A stretch of DNA of 32,958 nt, from positions 1-32,958 of the forward strand of contig JAUHYK010000051.1 in assembly GCA_030426465.1 (NCBI GenBank), read 5' to 3'. This stretch comes from Alphaproteobacteria bacterium (GTDB lineage Bacteria; Pseudomonadota; Alphaproteobacteria; Caulobacterales; Parvularculaceae). This document shows positions 1 to 7,724 of the stretch, in pieces; the stretch's first letter is position 1, and each line of letters begins with the position of its first letter. Made by a program: the position numbers and the translations under genes. The notes under the pieces are model-generated. The model made no database searches and was not told the origin of the DNA. It saw nothing but the letters and a program-made list of their open reading frames with translations.

Positions 1-334
1 CGATCAGGCAACCCTCAATAAAGAGATGCGGATCATGGCGCATGATCTCGCGGTCTTTACAGGTGCCGGGTTCGGATTCGTCGGCGTTGACGACGAGGTA
101 ATGCGGACGGTCTTTCACTTCCTTCGGCATGAAGGACCATTTGAGCCCGGTCGGGAAACCGGCCCCGCCGCGCCCGCGCAGCCCGGAATCCTTCATCTGC
201 TGGATGATCCAGTCATGCCCAAGCGAGATCAGATCCGCCGTGCCGTTCCAGGCGCCGCGTTTCTTCGCCGCTTCCAGCCGCCAGTCCTGAAGGCCGTAAA
301 GGTTCGTGAAAATCCGGTCTTTATCTTCAAGCAT
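1..334 (-). CDS. nuoF: NADH-quinone oxidoreductase subunit F, N-terminal part (runs off the left edge)
   Basis: This is the FMN- and NADH-binding subunit of respiratory complex I, which sits in the cytoplasmic peripheral arm and passes electrons from NADH to the iron-sulfur chain. Only the first 111 codons are present. They contain the glycine-rich NADH-binding stretch [16 protein letters not shown] at residues 51-66 and the conserved [13 protein letters not shown] at 83-95, both diagnostic for NuoF. The ATG at 332-334 is preceded by only a weak purine run (AAGAAAG). A 28-base gap separates it from the small membrane protein gene upstream, so it should be cotranscribed with the rest of the nuo operon. 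The 4Fe-4S binding C-terminus lies outside the window. The identification is secure; the start is likely. Confidence 0.95.
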   Translation of the reverse strand, partial: MLEDKDRIFTNLYGLQDWRLEAAKKRGAWNGTADLISLGHDWIIQQMKDSGLRGRGGAGFPTGLKWSFMPKEVKDRPHYLVVNADESEPGTCKDREIMRHDPHLFIEGCLI

Positions 335-362
335 CTTTCTTACCAATTCATCCGAGCATTGC

Positions 363-593
363 TTAGAAACCAAAAGGCATCAGTGTTCCGAGCATGATCA
401 AGCCAATGATTAAAAGGACTAGCCCCCAGTCTTGGCCCGCTCCGAACGTTAAACCCGCGCCTGCAAACGTGAAAACCATTCCTGCGAGGAACCAAGTCCA
501 CAAAAAGCGTTGCTTCACCTTTGGCCCGCTCGCCGGGTTGTCCGGATCAAGCTCCGGAATGTAATGCGGGCTTTGTTCGCGCTCACTCGCCAT
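363..593 (-). CDS. Small two-helix membrane protein inside the nuo operon, unknown function
   Basis: This codes for 76 residues. I do not recognise a family. A polar N-terminal segment of about 28 residues is followed by two hydrophobic stretches, roughly residues 30-48 ([16 protein letters not shown]) and 54-72 ([17 protein letters not shown]), so it should be a hairpin-type inner-membrane protein. The frame is open upstream, but the ATG at 591-593 is preferred: it overlaps the end of the preceding gene by 11 bases, and the longer form would lie deep inside that gene. It sits between nuoE and nuoF on the operon strand, which suggests co-expression with complex I. A role as an accessory or assembly protein is inference only. 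Confidence 0.7.
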   Translation of the reverse strand: MASEREQSPHYIPELDPDNPASGPKVKQRFLWTWFLAGMVFTFAGAGLTFGAGQDWGLVLLIIGLIMLGTLMPFGF

Positions 594-825
594 GACCGCC
601 CCCGCCCGCTTTCGCCTGAAGCGATTTGCCGTGTTCATTGAACCAGCGAAAAAACATCGGCCCGAAAATAATCGCCGTTCCGATGACGCCGCCAATCAGG
701 ATGGAGAGATTGTCGGTGTAAAGATACGCCCCGACGACCGCGATCAGCATGGCGCCTTCGAGAAGGGCGATATTGATCAACCCCTTCACGGCTTCCTTGC
801 GTTTGATGTCGTCTGGCGTTTGCAC
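583..825 (-). CDS. Small membrane protein inside the nuo operon, unknown function
   Basis: Two hydrophobic segments can be seen in this product of about 80 residues (near residues 14-34 and 38-58), followed by a basic, glycine-rich tail ending in GGGGHGE. No family is recognised with certainty; the general look is of the short AtpI-like or DUF-type membrane proteins found beside respiratory operons. I choose the GTG at 823-825 because GGAG lies 10 bases upstream. A TTG at 847-849 would add eight residues but would overlap the end of the upstream gene by 17 bases. Its end overlaps the next small membrane gene by 11 bases, so the two are probably translationally coupled. Confidence 0.6.
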   Translation of the reverse strand: MQTPDDIKRKEAVKGLINIALLEGAMLIAVVGAYLYTDNLSILIGGVIGTAIIFGPMFFRWFNEHGKSLQAKAGGGGHGE

Positions 826-832
826 GTCGTCT

Positions 833-1297
833 TTACTCCGCCGGCTCAACCTGAATGTGCCACCACTCTTTTAACGACTGTACGGTCTTGGCGTCCGCGA
901 AGTCGCACAAGAATACGCCGTCAAGCTCGATCGCATTCCCACCGGAAGCGCTGGAGAACGCCGCATGCCATTGCGCCAGGCAGGTATCGTCGTAGCAGGT
1001 CAAAACTTCATACGTAAAACGAACATCGCGCTGATCGGCGGTGACGCCAGACCAATATTCTTCAATCGCGGCCCGCCCCACCATCGCGTCATCAAAGGGC
1101 GCTTCCTGATAGGTGGCGTCGTCGGTGAAAAGCGCGCCGGCCTTTTGCGCATCGCGCGTCTCCCACGCCTCTTTGTAGCCATCGAGCCAGGCGGCGAAAT
1201 CCTGCGTCGATATTTCAGCCGAGGCTGGCTGCGCCACGAAGCATAAGACTGCAGCAAAGGCGGCGTTTCGCGCTATGTGTTTCATGGTCTTCATCAT
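833..1297 (-). CDS. Secreted NTF2-like (SnoaL-type) protein
   Basis: This 154-residue protein starts with a clear Sec signal peptide (hydrophobic core AAFAAVLCFVA, cleavage expected after PASA near residue 27). The mature part has the cone-fold pattern of the NTF2/SnoaL superfamily: an early W-x-x-R-D motif (WETRDAQKAGALFTDDATY), then GRAAIEEYW, then alternating strands. Three cysteines (in CYDDTC and FLCDF) fit an exported protein. The upstream GAGG favours one of the two adjacent ATGs at 1295-1297 or 1292-1294. It lies between nuoE and a small membrane gene on the operon strand. NTF2-like proteins are functionally diverse, so no reaction can be assigned. An exported protein inside a complex I operon is odd. 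Confidence 0.8.
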   Translation of the reverse strand: MMKTMKHIARNAAFAAVLCFVAQPASAEISTQDFAAWLDGYKEAWETRDAQKAGALFTDDATYQEAPFDDAMVGRAAIEEYWSGVTADQRDVRFTYEVLTCYDDTCLAQWHAAFSSASGGNAIELDGVFLCDFADAKTVQSLKEWWHIQVEPAE

Positions 1298-1331
1298 TTC
1301 ACCTCAAGCGTTTCGGGCCTGTCAGCGGCGC

Positions 1332-2012
1332 TTACTCCGCCGGTTCTTTCGGCGCGGAATTCGGGATCTCTTTAAGCGGCTGTGCGTAAGAGCCGTCATA
1401 AAGGGACGGATCGGTGAGCGAGGTGTTTTCGCCTTCCGGATCGGACGTGTGGCGGTTCGGATGCTGTGTCCCGATTTTCACTTCTTCGCCGCGCGCGAGC
1501 TTCGCCAGCAGGTCTTCGAGAATTTCCGGCGTCAGGTCTTCGTAATAATGATCGCCCTCTTTCGTGGAGATCTGAATCATTGGCGCATTGGCGCAGGCGC
1601 CGAGGCATTCAACTTCGAGCCAGGAGAACTTGCCGTCCGCCGACACATGGCCTTCCTCGCCGATCACCTTTTTGCAGGTTTCGCGCAAGCCATCGGAGCC
1701 GCGCAGCATGCAAGGCGTAGTGCCGCAGACCTGAACATAGAACTCGCCGGCGGGCGCGAGGTTGAACATCGTGTAGAAGGTCGCGACCTCATAGACGCGG
1801 ATGTAAGGCATCTCGAGCTGGCGGGCGATCGTCTCCATCATCGGGATCGAGCACCAGCCCTCCTGCTTCTGGCCGCGCCACAGGAACGGGATCACGCAGG
1901 AGGCCTGGCGGCCTTCCGGATATTTCTTCATCTGCGCGTCGCACCAGGCCTTGTTCTCTGGCGTCCATTCAAAGGACGCGGGCTGGTCTTTCGCGGGACG
2001 GCGGCTCGCCAT
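1332..2012 (-). CDS. nuoE: NADH-quinone oxidoreductase subunit E
   Basis: This is the thioredoxin-fold subunit of complex I that carries the off-path [2Fe-2S] cluster N1a (24 kDa/NDUFV2 family). The ligands are visible as Cys96 and Cys101 (VCGTTPCM) and Cys136 and Cys140 (ECLGACANAP), the family spacing C-x4-C-x34-C-x3-C. The sequence has 226 residues, longer than enterobacterial NuoE, with a polar, low-complexity C-terminal tail after about residue 185. The ATG at 2010-2012 has AGGAG eight bases upstream; the frame stays open further upstream but without a comparable ribosome site. Downstream comes the NTF2-like gene after a 34-base gap. Upstream lies an unusual 450-base gap, so nuoE may have its own promoter. 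Confidence 0.95.
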   Translation of the reverse strand: MASRRPAKDQPASFEWTPENKAWCDAQMKKYPEGRQASCVIPFLWRGQKQEGWCSIPMMETIARQLEMPYIRVYEVATFYTMFNLAPAGEFYVQVCGTTPCMLRGSDGLRETCKKVIGEEGHVSADGKFSWLEVECLGACANAPMIQISTKEGDHYYEDLTPEILEDLLAKLARGEEVKIGTQHPNRHTSDPEGENTSLTDPSLYDGSYAQPLKEIPNSAPKEPAE

Positions 2013-2462
2013 GGGCGGTTCTCCTAAAGGGTCGGCAAATCTGGTGTCTTCGCTCCGGGGACACATAACTGATTGGCCGCAAAACAAAAGGCCTTACGGC
2101 GTCGCGGGCGGGGCTTTTCGGGGCGTTTCCGGCGGCGCCGCGCCACGCCCCCCGCCAATTTCGACCCGCGTCTTTTCTGGCTTTGCGGGCCGTCTGGCGC
2201 CATTTGGCGTTTTCTGCTCAATCCGGTTCTCCGCCGCCTCGCGATCGCTCCCCTGCACCGGCTGAGTATCCGGGTTCCCCCGCATCGATTTAATGCCTGC
2301 CCCCCATACATGGTCGCGCGGGGACAAGTGACGGATCGACTATAAATCAGGATCGCAACTGGTGGATAACAATGCACCAAACCTCAAAAAACCGCAGGAA
2401 TTCAACAGATTTGATGAATTTTCCGGAGGTCGATTCGCCTTATGGGAGCGCTTGTAAGCCCC
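2013..2462. other. 450-base gap inside the nuo operon, no supported gene
   Basis: This is the only long gap in an otherwise tightly packed operon. The nuoE-proximal part (about 2090-2300) is very GC-rich with runs such as GGGCGGGGC and a C-rich block. The distal part (about 2330-2450) is AT-rich. One minus-strand reading frame (2094-2327) is open, but it starts with TTG, has no ribosome site and would code for a proline/arginine-rich low-complexity peptide, so I do not call it. The AT-rich part could hold a secondary promoter for nuoE onward, but I found no convincing -35/-10 pair and no clear terminator hairpin with a T-run. Confidence 0.5.
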
Positions 2463-2729
2463 CTATTCCAGCTCAATCTCGTTGAGGGCCGCTGCATCCT
2501 CAAAGCAGCCGAGGCAGATCACCCCGATATTGTCCGGGCCGAGGGCGTCAAATTCCTCCTGGGATAGGCTGTTGCACTGATCGCAGACCGCGTCCCAGAC
2601 TCCGTCCTCGCCCCGCGACCACCAAAAGCCTTTCGGCTCACCCTCGCGGATCGATTCGATGATGTGCACGCAGACAAAAGTCTGGGGCTGTTTGCCGTGC
2701 GTGCCGCAGGTGACGGAAGGGACTTTCAT
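2463..2729 (-). CDS. Small Cys-rich, probably zinc-binding protein, unknown function
   Basis: This codes for 88 soluble residues. Four metal-ligand pairs are evident: Cys8-x2-His11, Cys20-x-His22, Cys49-x2-Cys52 and Cys72-x2-Cys75, enough for two zinc sites or a zinc ribbon. The middle is aromatic and acidic (KGFWWSRGEDGVWDAVC). The zinc-finger accessory subunit of alphaproteobacterial and mitochondrial complex I (NDUFS6 type) has a different spacing, so I do not equate the two. The ATG at 2727-2729 follows the upstream small membrane gene after 3 bases, so the pair is likely cotranscribed after nuoD. Its function is unknown; a regulatory or metal-dependent accessory role is inference. Confidence 0.7.
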   Translation of the reverse strand: MKVPSVTCGTHGKQPQTFVCVHIIESIREGEPKGFWWSRGEDGVWDAVCDQCNSLSQEEFDALGPDNIGVICLGCFEDAAALNEIELE

Positions 2730-2732
2730 AAA

Positions 2733-2963
2733 TCACAAATCCCCATTTTTAGAATGAGGATGTTTCGGATTTTTCATCCAATAACTTAGCACCGGCATAG
2801 CAGCTAAAAACCAAAGCAATATCCAAGCAGAATTATACTCAGGCGGAATTCCGAAATGACCGGCAACGAGTCTCCATCCGTGACTAATGACGACGAGTGT
2901 CGATAAATTCCAGACAAACCAAATTGCTATTCTTGGCCACGTAATAATCTTTCGTGGGTCCAT
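2733..2963 (-). CDS. Small AT-rich gene for a two-helix membrane protein, unknown function
   Basis: The product has 76 residues with two membrane segments: ITWPRIAIWFVWNLSTLVVI (about 7-26) and SAWILLWFLAAMPVLSYWM (about 44-62), then a short basic/polar tail. It is rich in tryptophan. No family is recognised. The ATG at 2961-2963 begins 4 bases after the nuoD stop; the longer open frame upstream would lie inside nuoD and is a shadow. By hand count the gene is about 42 percent GC, whereas a neighbouring nuoD stretch is over 60 percent, so its composition stands apart and suggests later acquisition or a different mutational history. It is followed after 3 bases by the Cys-rich gene. Confidence 0.65.
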   Translation of the reverse strand: MDPRKIITWPRIAIWFVWNLSTLVVISHGWRLVAGHFGIPPEYNSAWILLWFLAAMPVLSYWMKNPKHPHSKNGDL

Positions 2964-2967
2964 GATC

Positions 2968-4188
2968 TCACCGGTCGATCTCGCCGAACACAATGTCGAG
3001 CGAGCCGAGGATCGCCGAGACGTCCGCCAGCATGTGGCCGCGATTGATCCAGTCCATGGCTTGCAGATGCGGATAGCCCGGCGCGCGGATCTTGCAGCGA
3101 TAGGGTTTGTTGGAGCCGTCGGACACGAGATAAACGCCGAACTCGCCCTTGGGCGCTTCCACCGCCGTATAGACTTCGCCCGCCGGCACATGGAAGCCTT
3201 CCGTATAGAGCTTAAAGTGATGAATGAGGGATTCCATGTTCCCTTTCATCTTCTCGCGTTTGGGCGGCGCGACCTTGCCGTCCGTGGTCATGACAGGCCC
3301 CGGCGTTTCGCGCAGTTTCGCAATCGCCTGTTTCATGATCGAGACGGACTGATACATCTCCTCCATGCGGCAGAGATAGCGGTCATAGCAATCGCCGTTT
3401 TTGCCGATGGGAATTTTGAAATCATATTCGTCATAGGACTCGTAAGGCTGCGCCCGGCGCAAATCCCACTGGATGCCTGAGCCGCGCACCATCACGCCGG
3501 AAAAGCCCCACTGGAACGCCTCTTCCTGCGTCACCACGCCGATATCCACATTGCGCTGTTTGAAGATACGGTTGTCGGTGATGAGGGTTTCGATGTCCTT
3601 CATCTTTTGCGGGAACTGATCGCACCATGCGTCAATGTCGTTGATCAGATCTTCGGGCAAGTCCTGGTGAACGCCGCCCACGCGGAAGTAAGCCGCATGC
3701 ATGCGAGAGCCCGATGCGCGCTCATAAAAGATCATGAGTTTTTCGCGCTCTTCAAAGCCCCAGATCGGCGGCGTCAGCGCGCCCACATCGAGCGCCTGCG
3801 TCGTGACATTCAGAATATGCGAAAGGATGCGGCCGATTTCGGAGAACAGGACGCGGATATGCTGCGCGCGTTTCGGCACCTCAATGCCGAGGAGCTTTTC
3901 CGCCGCGAGGCAGAAGGCGTGCTCCTGATTCATGGGCGCGACGTAATCGAGACGGTCGAAATACGGGATCGCCTGCAGATAGGTCTTGTATTCGATCAGC
4001 TTTTCAGTGCCGCGATGCAACAGCCCGATATGCGGATCGACGCGCTCGACGATCTCGCCGTCCAGCTCCAGCACAAGACGCAACACGCCGTGCGCCGCCG
4101 GGTGCTGCGGTCCGAAATTGATCGTGAAGTTACGTTCCGACGAAGCGTCGGAGGTCGAATCTTCGGGGGCTATATGTCCGTCAGCCAT
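2968..4188 (-). CDS. nuoD: NADH-quinone oxidoreductase subunit D
   Basis: This is the 49 kDa-type subunit of complex I that forms the quinone-binding pocket together with NuoB. It has 406 residues, the normal length for the family. Key motifs are [13 protein letters not shown] at 25-37, whose histidine lines the quinone site, [12 protein letters not shown] at 53-64, and the C-terminal [19 protein letters not shown] that ends the family. It overlaps the end of the GFA gene by 8 bases, so translation of the two is probably coupled. The first 18 residues are polar and variable, as is common. There are no missing residues or frame problems. Confidence 0.97.
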   Translation of the reverse strand: MADGHIAPEDSTSDASSERNFTINFGPQHPAAHGVLRLVLELDGEIVERVDPHIGLLHRGTEKLIEYKTYLQAIPYFDRLDYVAPMNQEHAFCLAAEKLLGIEVPKRAQHIRVLFSEIGRILSHILNVTTQALDVGALTPPIWGFEEREKLMIFYERASGSRMHAAYFRVGGVHQDLPEDLINDIDAWCDQFPQKMKDIETLITDNRIFKQRNVDIGVVTQEEAFQWGFSGVMVRGSGIQWDLRRAQPYESYDEYDFKIPIGKNGDCYDRYLCRMEEMYQSVSIMKQAIAKLRETPGPVMTTDGKVAPPKREKMKGNMESLIHHFKLYTEGFHVPAGEVYTAVEAPKGEFGVYLVSDGSNKPYRCKIRAPGYPHLQAMDWINRGHMLADVSAILGSLDIVFGEIDR

Positions 4189-4624
4189 TATTGTCTTCCT
4201 GTCCGCCAGCGAACATCGCCATGACTTCCTGGCCGGTTAGTTTCTTCCTGTCGCCGTCAAAGGCGTAGTAATCGGGTTTTTCATCGATGAAGATTTCCAT
4301 CGTGAAGTTCGCGTCCGACAGATCGTCGAGGGCGCCGGCGTGAACGCTGTGATGCGAGCCGTCGCGCAGGCGGTAAAAAAGATTGGAGCCGCAATTTTTA
4401 CAGAACAGGCGCTCGGCCCAGTCCGATGAAGCGTAAACGCCAAGCTGGCTGTCATCTTCAATCACCGGCGCGGCGGTGAGATTGACCGCCATCAACGGCC
4501 CGCCGATACGGCGCTGACACATGCTGCAATGACAGGCGTCCACATGCATGCCGTCCGGCTCGATTTTCGGCGCCGCCTTGAATTTCACTGCGCCGCACTG
4601 GCACTGTCCGGACAGCTCCGCCAT
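4181..4624 (-). CDS. GFA (glutathione-dependent formaldehyde-activating) family protein, inside the nuo operon
   Basis: This 147-residue zinc protein has the complete cysteine set of the GFA/CENP-V fold: Cys8-x-Cys10 (QCQCGAVKF), Cys31-x-Cys33-x2-Cys36 (CHCSMCQRR) and Cys75-x2-Cys78 ([10 protein letters not shown]). The founding member (Paracoccus Gfa) was reported to help combine formaldehyde with glutathione, but most family members have no known substrate, so the name should be read as a fold assignment. The gene begins 3 bases after nuoC ends and its last 8 bases overlap the nuoD start, so it is embedded in the operon rather than merely adjacent. That placement suggests co-expression with complex I. 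Any direct role there is inference. Confidence 0.88.
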   Translation of the reverse strand: MAELSGQCQCGAVKFKAAPKIEPDGMHVDACHCSMCQRRIGGPLMAVNLTAAPVIEDDSQLGVYASSDWAERLFCKNCGSNLFYRLRDGSHHSVHAGALDDLSDANFTMEIFIDEKPDYYAFDGDRKKLTGQEVMAMFAGGQEDNNG

Positions 4625-4627
4625 GAT

Positions 4628-5239
4628 CTATTCCTTCTTGGCTTCCGCTTTCTCGTCGCCCGGCAGGACATATTGCGCGCCTTCCCATGGGGAGAGGTAA
4701 TCGAAATTGCGGAACTCCTGAACGAGTTTCACCGGCTCATAGACAACGCGCTTTTGTTCGTCGTCATAACGCACCTCCACATTGCCGGTCAGCGGGAAGT
4801 CCTTGCGCAGCGGGTAACCTTCAAAGCCGTAATCGGTGAGGATGCGGCGAAGGTCCGGATGGCCGGAAAAGACAACGCCATACATGTCAAACGCCTCGCG
4901 CTCGAACCAGTCGGCGCAAGGGTAGACATCGGTGATGGTCGGAATGGTTTCATCCTCGCCGATTTGCGCTTTCACCCGGATACGGGCGTTATTGTGCATC
5001 GACAGGAGATGATAGACGACGTCGAAGCGCTTGGCGCGCTGGGGGTAGTCCACCGCCGTCAGGTCGATCATCACCAGAAACTTCGCCAGCGGGTCGTCGC
5101 GCAGAAACTGCATCACGTGAACGATGCGGTCAGCGCGCACTTCAATCGTCAGCTCGCCATACTCCACCCGCCAGGTGCGGATATCGGCGTCTATGGTCGC
5201 GGCGATATGTTCGCCCAGTTCTTTCAGTTCTTCGGACAT
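4628..5239 (-). CDS. nuoC: NADH-quinone oxidoreductase subunit C
   Basis: This is the 30 kDa-type subunit of the complex I peripheral arm, with 203 residues and not fused to NuoD as it is in enterobacteria. The family signature is plain near residues 109-140: [20 protein letters not shown] followed by [20 protein letters not shown]. The C-terminal region [12 protein letters not shown] is also conserved, and a lysine/glutamate tail closes the protein. The ATG at 5237-5239 lies 6 bases after the nuoB stop. It precedes the GFA gene by 3 bases. Confidence 0.96.
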   Translation of the reverse strand: MSEELKELGEHIAATIDADIRTWRVEYGELTIEVRADRIVHVMQFLRDDPLAKFLVMIDLTAVDYPQRAKRFDVVYHLLSMHNNARIRVKAQIGEDETIPTITDVYPCADWFEREAFDMYGVVFSGHPDLRRILTDYGFEGYPLRKDFPLTGNVEVRYDDEQKRVVYEPVKLVQEFRNFDYLSPWEGAQYVLPGDEKAEAKKE

Positions 5240-5245
5240 AAATCC

Positions 5246-5815
5246 CTACCGAACAATCGAGCCTTCACGGCGGATTTTCTTCTGCAATTGCAGGATGCCA
5301 TAGACGAGCGCTTCCGCCGTCGGCGGGCAGCCCGGCACATAGATATCGACCGGCACAATGCGGTCACAGCCGCGCACCACCGCATAGGAATAGTGGTAAT
5401 AGCCGCCGCCATTGGCGCATGAGCCCATGGAAATCACATAGCGCGGGTTCGGCATCTGGTCGTAAACCTTGCGCAGCGCTGGAGCCATTTTGTTGGTGAG
5501 CGTACCGGCGACGATCATCACGTCGGACTGGCGCGGGGATGCGCGCGGCGCGAAGCCGAAGCGCTCCACATCGTAACGCGGCATCGACGCCTGCATCATT
5601 TCAACGGCGCAGCAAGCAAGCCCGAAGGTCATCCACATGAGCGAGCCGGTGCGCGCCCAGTTGATCAGCGCGTCCGCCGGCGCGGTGATGAAGCCGCGAT
5701 CCGCAAGCTGATCGGACAGCTCGCCAAAGAACGGGTCCTTCGCGTCCGGGTTATAGCCCGGCGCGCCAACGCGCGCTGCGGTTCCATAAGGAAGTTTGGA
5801 TTGGTCTAGCGCCAT
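5246..5815 (-). CDS. nuoB: NADH-quinone oxidoreductase subunit B
   Basis: This is the PSST-type subunit that holds the terminal 4Fe-4S cluster N2, which reduces quinone. With the start chosen here it has 189 residues. The cluster ligands are visible: the adjacent pair Cys68-Cys69 ([10 protein letters not shown]), Cys133 (GSCANGGG) and Cys163 ([10 protein letters not shown]). A GTG at 5834-5836 would add seven residues, but AAAGGAG sits at the right distance before the ATG at 5813-5815, so I prefer the shorter form. The start overlaps the end of nuoA by 10 bases. Confidence 0.96.
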   Translation of the reverse strand: MALDQSKLPYGTAARVGAPGYNPDAKDPFFGELSDQLADRGFITAPADALINWARTGSLMWMTFGLACCAVEMMQASMPRYDVERFGFAPRASPRQSDVMIVAGTLTNKMAPALRKVYDQMPNPRYVISMGSCANGGGYYHYSYAVVRGCDRIVPVDIYVPGCPPTAEALVYGILQLQKKIRREGSIVR

Positions 5816-6201
5816 TCCAGCGCTCCTTTCTTCCACTCATACAAAAAGCCGACGGCGAAGACGGCGATAAAGACGAACATCGACCAGAAGGCGAAAAGCT
5901 GGAAATCGCGGTCCGCGCCCAGTTCCGGATTGAACAGGGTCACCGCCCAAGGGAACAGAAACGCCACGTCGAGATCGACAATGATGAACAGGATCGCGAC
6001 GATGTAGAACTGAACGTCGAATTTCATCCGTGCGTCGTCGAAGGCGTTGAAGCCGCATTCATAAGTCGAGTTCTTTTCCGGGTCCGGGTCGTTGGGCGCG
6101 ATGATCGCCGGGGCCACAAGAAAGCCCAGCGCCAGCGCCACCGAGATCCCGAAGAAGACAATGATGGGTAGCCAGTCGAGCAAAAAATCGGCGGTCGCCA
6201 A
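5806..6201 (-). CDS. nuoA: NADH-quinone oxidoreductase subunit A
   Basis: This is a membrane-arm subunit of complex I with three transmembrane segments: [20 protein letters not shown] near the N-terminus, then [20 protein letters not shown], then [19 protein letters not shown]. Between the first two is the conserved loop [20 protein letters not shown], whose Cys is a known landmark of the quinone-site region. I choose the TTG at 6199-6201 (131 residues) because AGGAG lies about seven bases upstream and because family members begin just before the first membrane helix. An ATG at 6229-6231 in the same frame would add ten residues that do not look like NuoA. It is the first gene of the nuo operon, so the promoter should lie in 6202-6407. 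Confidence 0.92.
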   Translation of the reverse strand: MATADFLLDWLPIIVFFGISVALALGFLVAPAIIAPNDPDPEKNSTYECGFNAFDDARMKFDVQFYIVAILFIIVDLDVAFLFPWAVTLFNPELGADRDFQLFAFWSMFVFIAVFAVGFLYEWKKGALEWR

Positions 6202-6407
6202 GGGACATCTCCTAGGAAAGTCACAGGCCATACGCCCATGGTGAATTCCGGCGCAGACTCGGGGCGGAACCTAGAAAGGTGCGTCGCCAAAGGCAACGTG
6301 AATCCGAGGGATTTCCGGCCTTTGGGACAGAAATGAGACGGAAAACCGCAGCATCATCGCTTCGCTCGCGAAACGCTTTCCAGGCGAATCCGGCGCCGGC
6401 GCAGCGA

Positions 6408-6971
6408 TCAGGGTTTTGGCGACGCCGGACGCGCCTCGCCGCGGTCGATGACGAACCAGTCGCCGCCCTCATAGCGCCGCTCTATTGTCCAGTCATATCC
6501 CGCGCCATCGGGCAACAGCGTGGTCTTTGTTCTCGCGTCAAACGACCCGAACCGGTCGGTCCCGGAAAAGCTTGTGCCGTAGCCGGTTTCATCGAATTTG
6601 ACGTCTTGCGAGGTGGCCGACCAGGTGGATGAGCCTGCCGCAAAATAATGCTGATCCATCTTGGCCGTAGCGGGATTGTAGGTCCGGATCACCTGACCGA
6701 AGAACTTCCCGCTCTCCGCTTCATACCAGTCGGCCTTGATCCCGAGACCGTCAAAGGTTGGCGATGTCTCCACAACAAAATACAGCGTGGCGAGCTCTCC
6801 CGGGCCCTTCATGACCGAATTCACCACGTCCCAGCGGCCAATTTCAGGTTCGAAATGCGCGAGCTGCTGGCGCGCGGCCTCCGCCGGCGCTGGGCCGACT
6901 TCAGGTTTGACCGCTTCGGCCCGCGCTGTGGCCGTCATCGCCAGCACCGCCAGAAATGCGTGAATCTTCAT
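6408..6971 (-). CDS. Exported DUF1579-like protein
   Basis: This codes for 187 residues with a Sec signal peptide at the N-terminus (MKIHAFLAVLAMTATARA, cleavage near residue 18-19). The mature part looks like the beta-barrel DUF1579 type: a W-D-V near the start (EIGRWDVVNSVMKG), ADWYEAESGKFFGQVIRTYN in the middle, and repeated aromatic strands ending DWFVIDRGEARP. The family has no assigned biochemistry; members are often exported and found in alphaproteobacteria. It ends 206 bases upstream of nuoA on the same strand, probably as a separate unit. The family assignment is by eye and moderate. Confidence 0.65.
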   Translation of the reverse strand: MKIHAFLAVLAMTATARAEAVKPEVGPAPAEAARQQLAHFEPEIGRWDVVNSVMKGPGELATLYFVVETSPTFDGLGIKADWYEAESGKFFGQVIRTYNPATAKMDQHYFAAGSSTWSATSQDVKFDETGYGTSFSGTDRFGSFDARTKTTLLPDGAGYDWTIERRYEGGDWFVIDRGEARPASPKP

Positions 6972-7007
6972 GAGCTCCGCCCCCGAGTGTTCTGATTCTA
7001 TTGATCT

Positions 7008-7580
7008 TTATTCATTTTCTTCAGGGACATCCTCAATCCCTTCAGGGAAATCGCCTTCCTGGCCCTGACGCAGATAATCGTCCCAGTTCTCCATTTCCCA
7101 GAAGCGTTCATCGAGCAGCCCGGAGCGAATCGTTTCCGGGAGGTCTTCAGCGCTCAGGGCCTTCTGGGCGTCGCGGTCAGCGGCGAAGGCGGCGAGATTG
7201 GCGATGTCGTCGGCGGTCAGATAGATGGTGTAGCCAAGCTCAATCGCCTGAAGCTCAATCATCGCCGGGGCGCCGCGCCACATCCGGGCGGCGAATTCCA
7301 GCGGATCAACAGCAGGCCCGCCGATTTCAGCGTCGAGCGCCGGAGCAGCCTTGCCCCCCACGCCGTTGACGGAATGACAGATAACACAACCCTTCTCCAC
7401 GAAGAGAGTGCGTCCCTCCATGGGGTCTACATCCCGCTTGACCGCGGGCTTCAGGCTGACCGGCGTGTGCTCTTCACCGTTGGCGCTGGAGGTCGCCTGA
7501 TTTTCAGCGCCACAGCCGGCGAGCGCGACAGCCGCAGCGATTGTTGCCAGTTTGGCGATAGTTTTCCCCATGAGCTTCAT
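7008..7580 (-). CDS. Class I-type cytochrome c lipoprotein
   Basis: The product has 190 residues. A lipoprotein signal ends in the lipobox Leu20-Ala-Gly-Cys23, so the mature protein should be lipid-anchored on the periplasmic side. One haem c attachment motif is present, Cys65-Val-Ile-Cys68-His69, within FVEKGCVICHSVNG. Met100 (AARMWRG) or Met107 is the likely sixth ligand. After the haem domain there is a long acidic C-terminal extension from about residue 140, ending EGIEDVPEENE, which is unusual for small cytochromes. The ATG at 7578-7580 or the one at 7569-7571 could be used. It is an electron carrier of unknown partners; a link to respiration is suggested only by proximity to nuo. Confidence 0.85.
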   Translation of the reverse strand: MKLMGKTIAKLATIAAAVALAGCGAENQATSSANGEEHTPVSLKPAVKRDVDPMEGRTLFVEKGCVICHSVNGVGGKAAPALDAEIGGPAVDPLEFAARMWRGAPAMIELQAIELGYTIYLTADDIANLAAFAADRDAQKALSAEDLPETIRSGLLDERFWEMENWDDYLRQGQEGDFPEGIEDVPEENE

Positions 7581-7656
7581 CCCTATTATCCCGCTTGGCC
7601 TTATTGTCGCGCCGATTCAGCAAGGCCGCAATGTGGCAAAGATGAAACTCAGGAAA

Positions 7657-7685
7657 CCCGCTCCGAGCGAATTGAGAACAGCGGG
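7657..7685 (-). terminator. Possible terminator after the hutHGU operon
   Basis: A perfect 6-base inverted repeat, CCCGCT at 7657-7662 and AGCGGG at 7680-7685, lies about 40 bases after the hutU stop. On the minus strand it is followed by TTT and then a mixed tract. The 17-base loop is long and the T-run short, so this is a weak intrinsic terminator candidate. Confidence 0.3.
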
Positions 7686-7724
7686 AACAAGGTTTTGGGC
7701 AAAATCCCCGACAAAAATCAAAAA

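Noticed and set aside
2094-2327. Minus-strand frame of 77 codons in the nuo gap
   Set aside because: TTG start, no ribosome site and a Pro/Arg-rich low-complexity product.
6390-6399. CCGGCGCCGG palindrome between nuoA and the DUF1579-like gene
   Set aside because: A 10-base GC palindrome without a T-run or partner site is common in GC-rich DNA.
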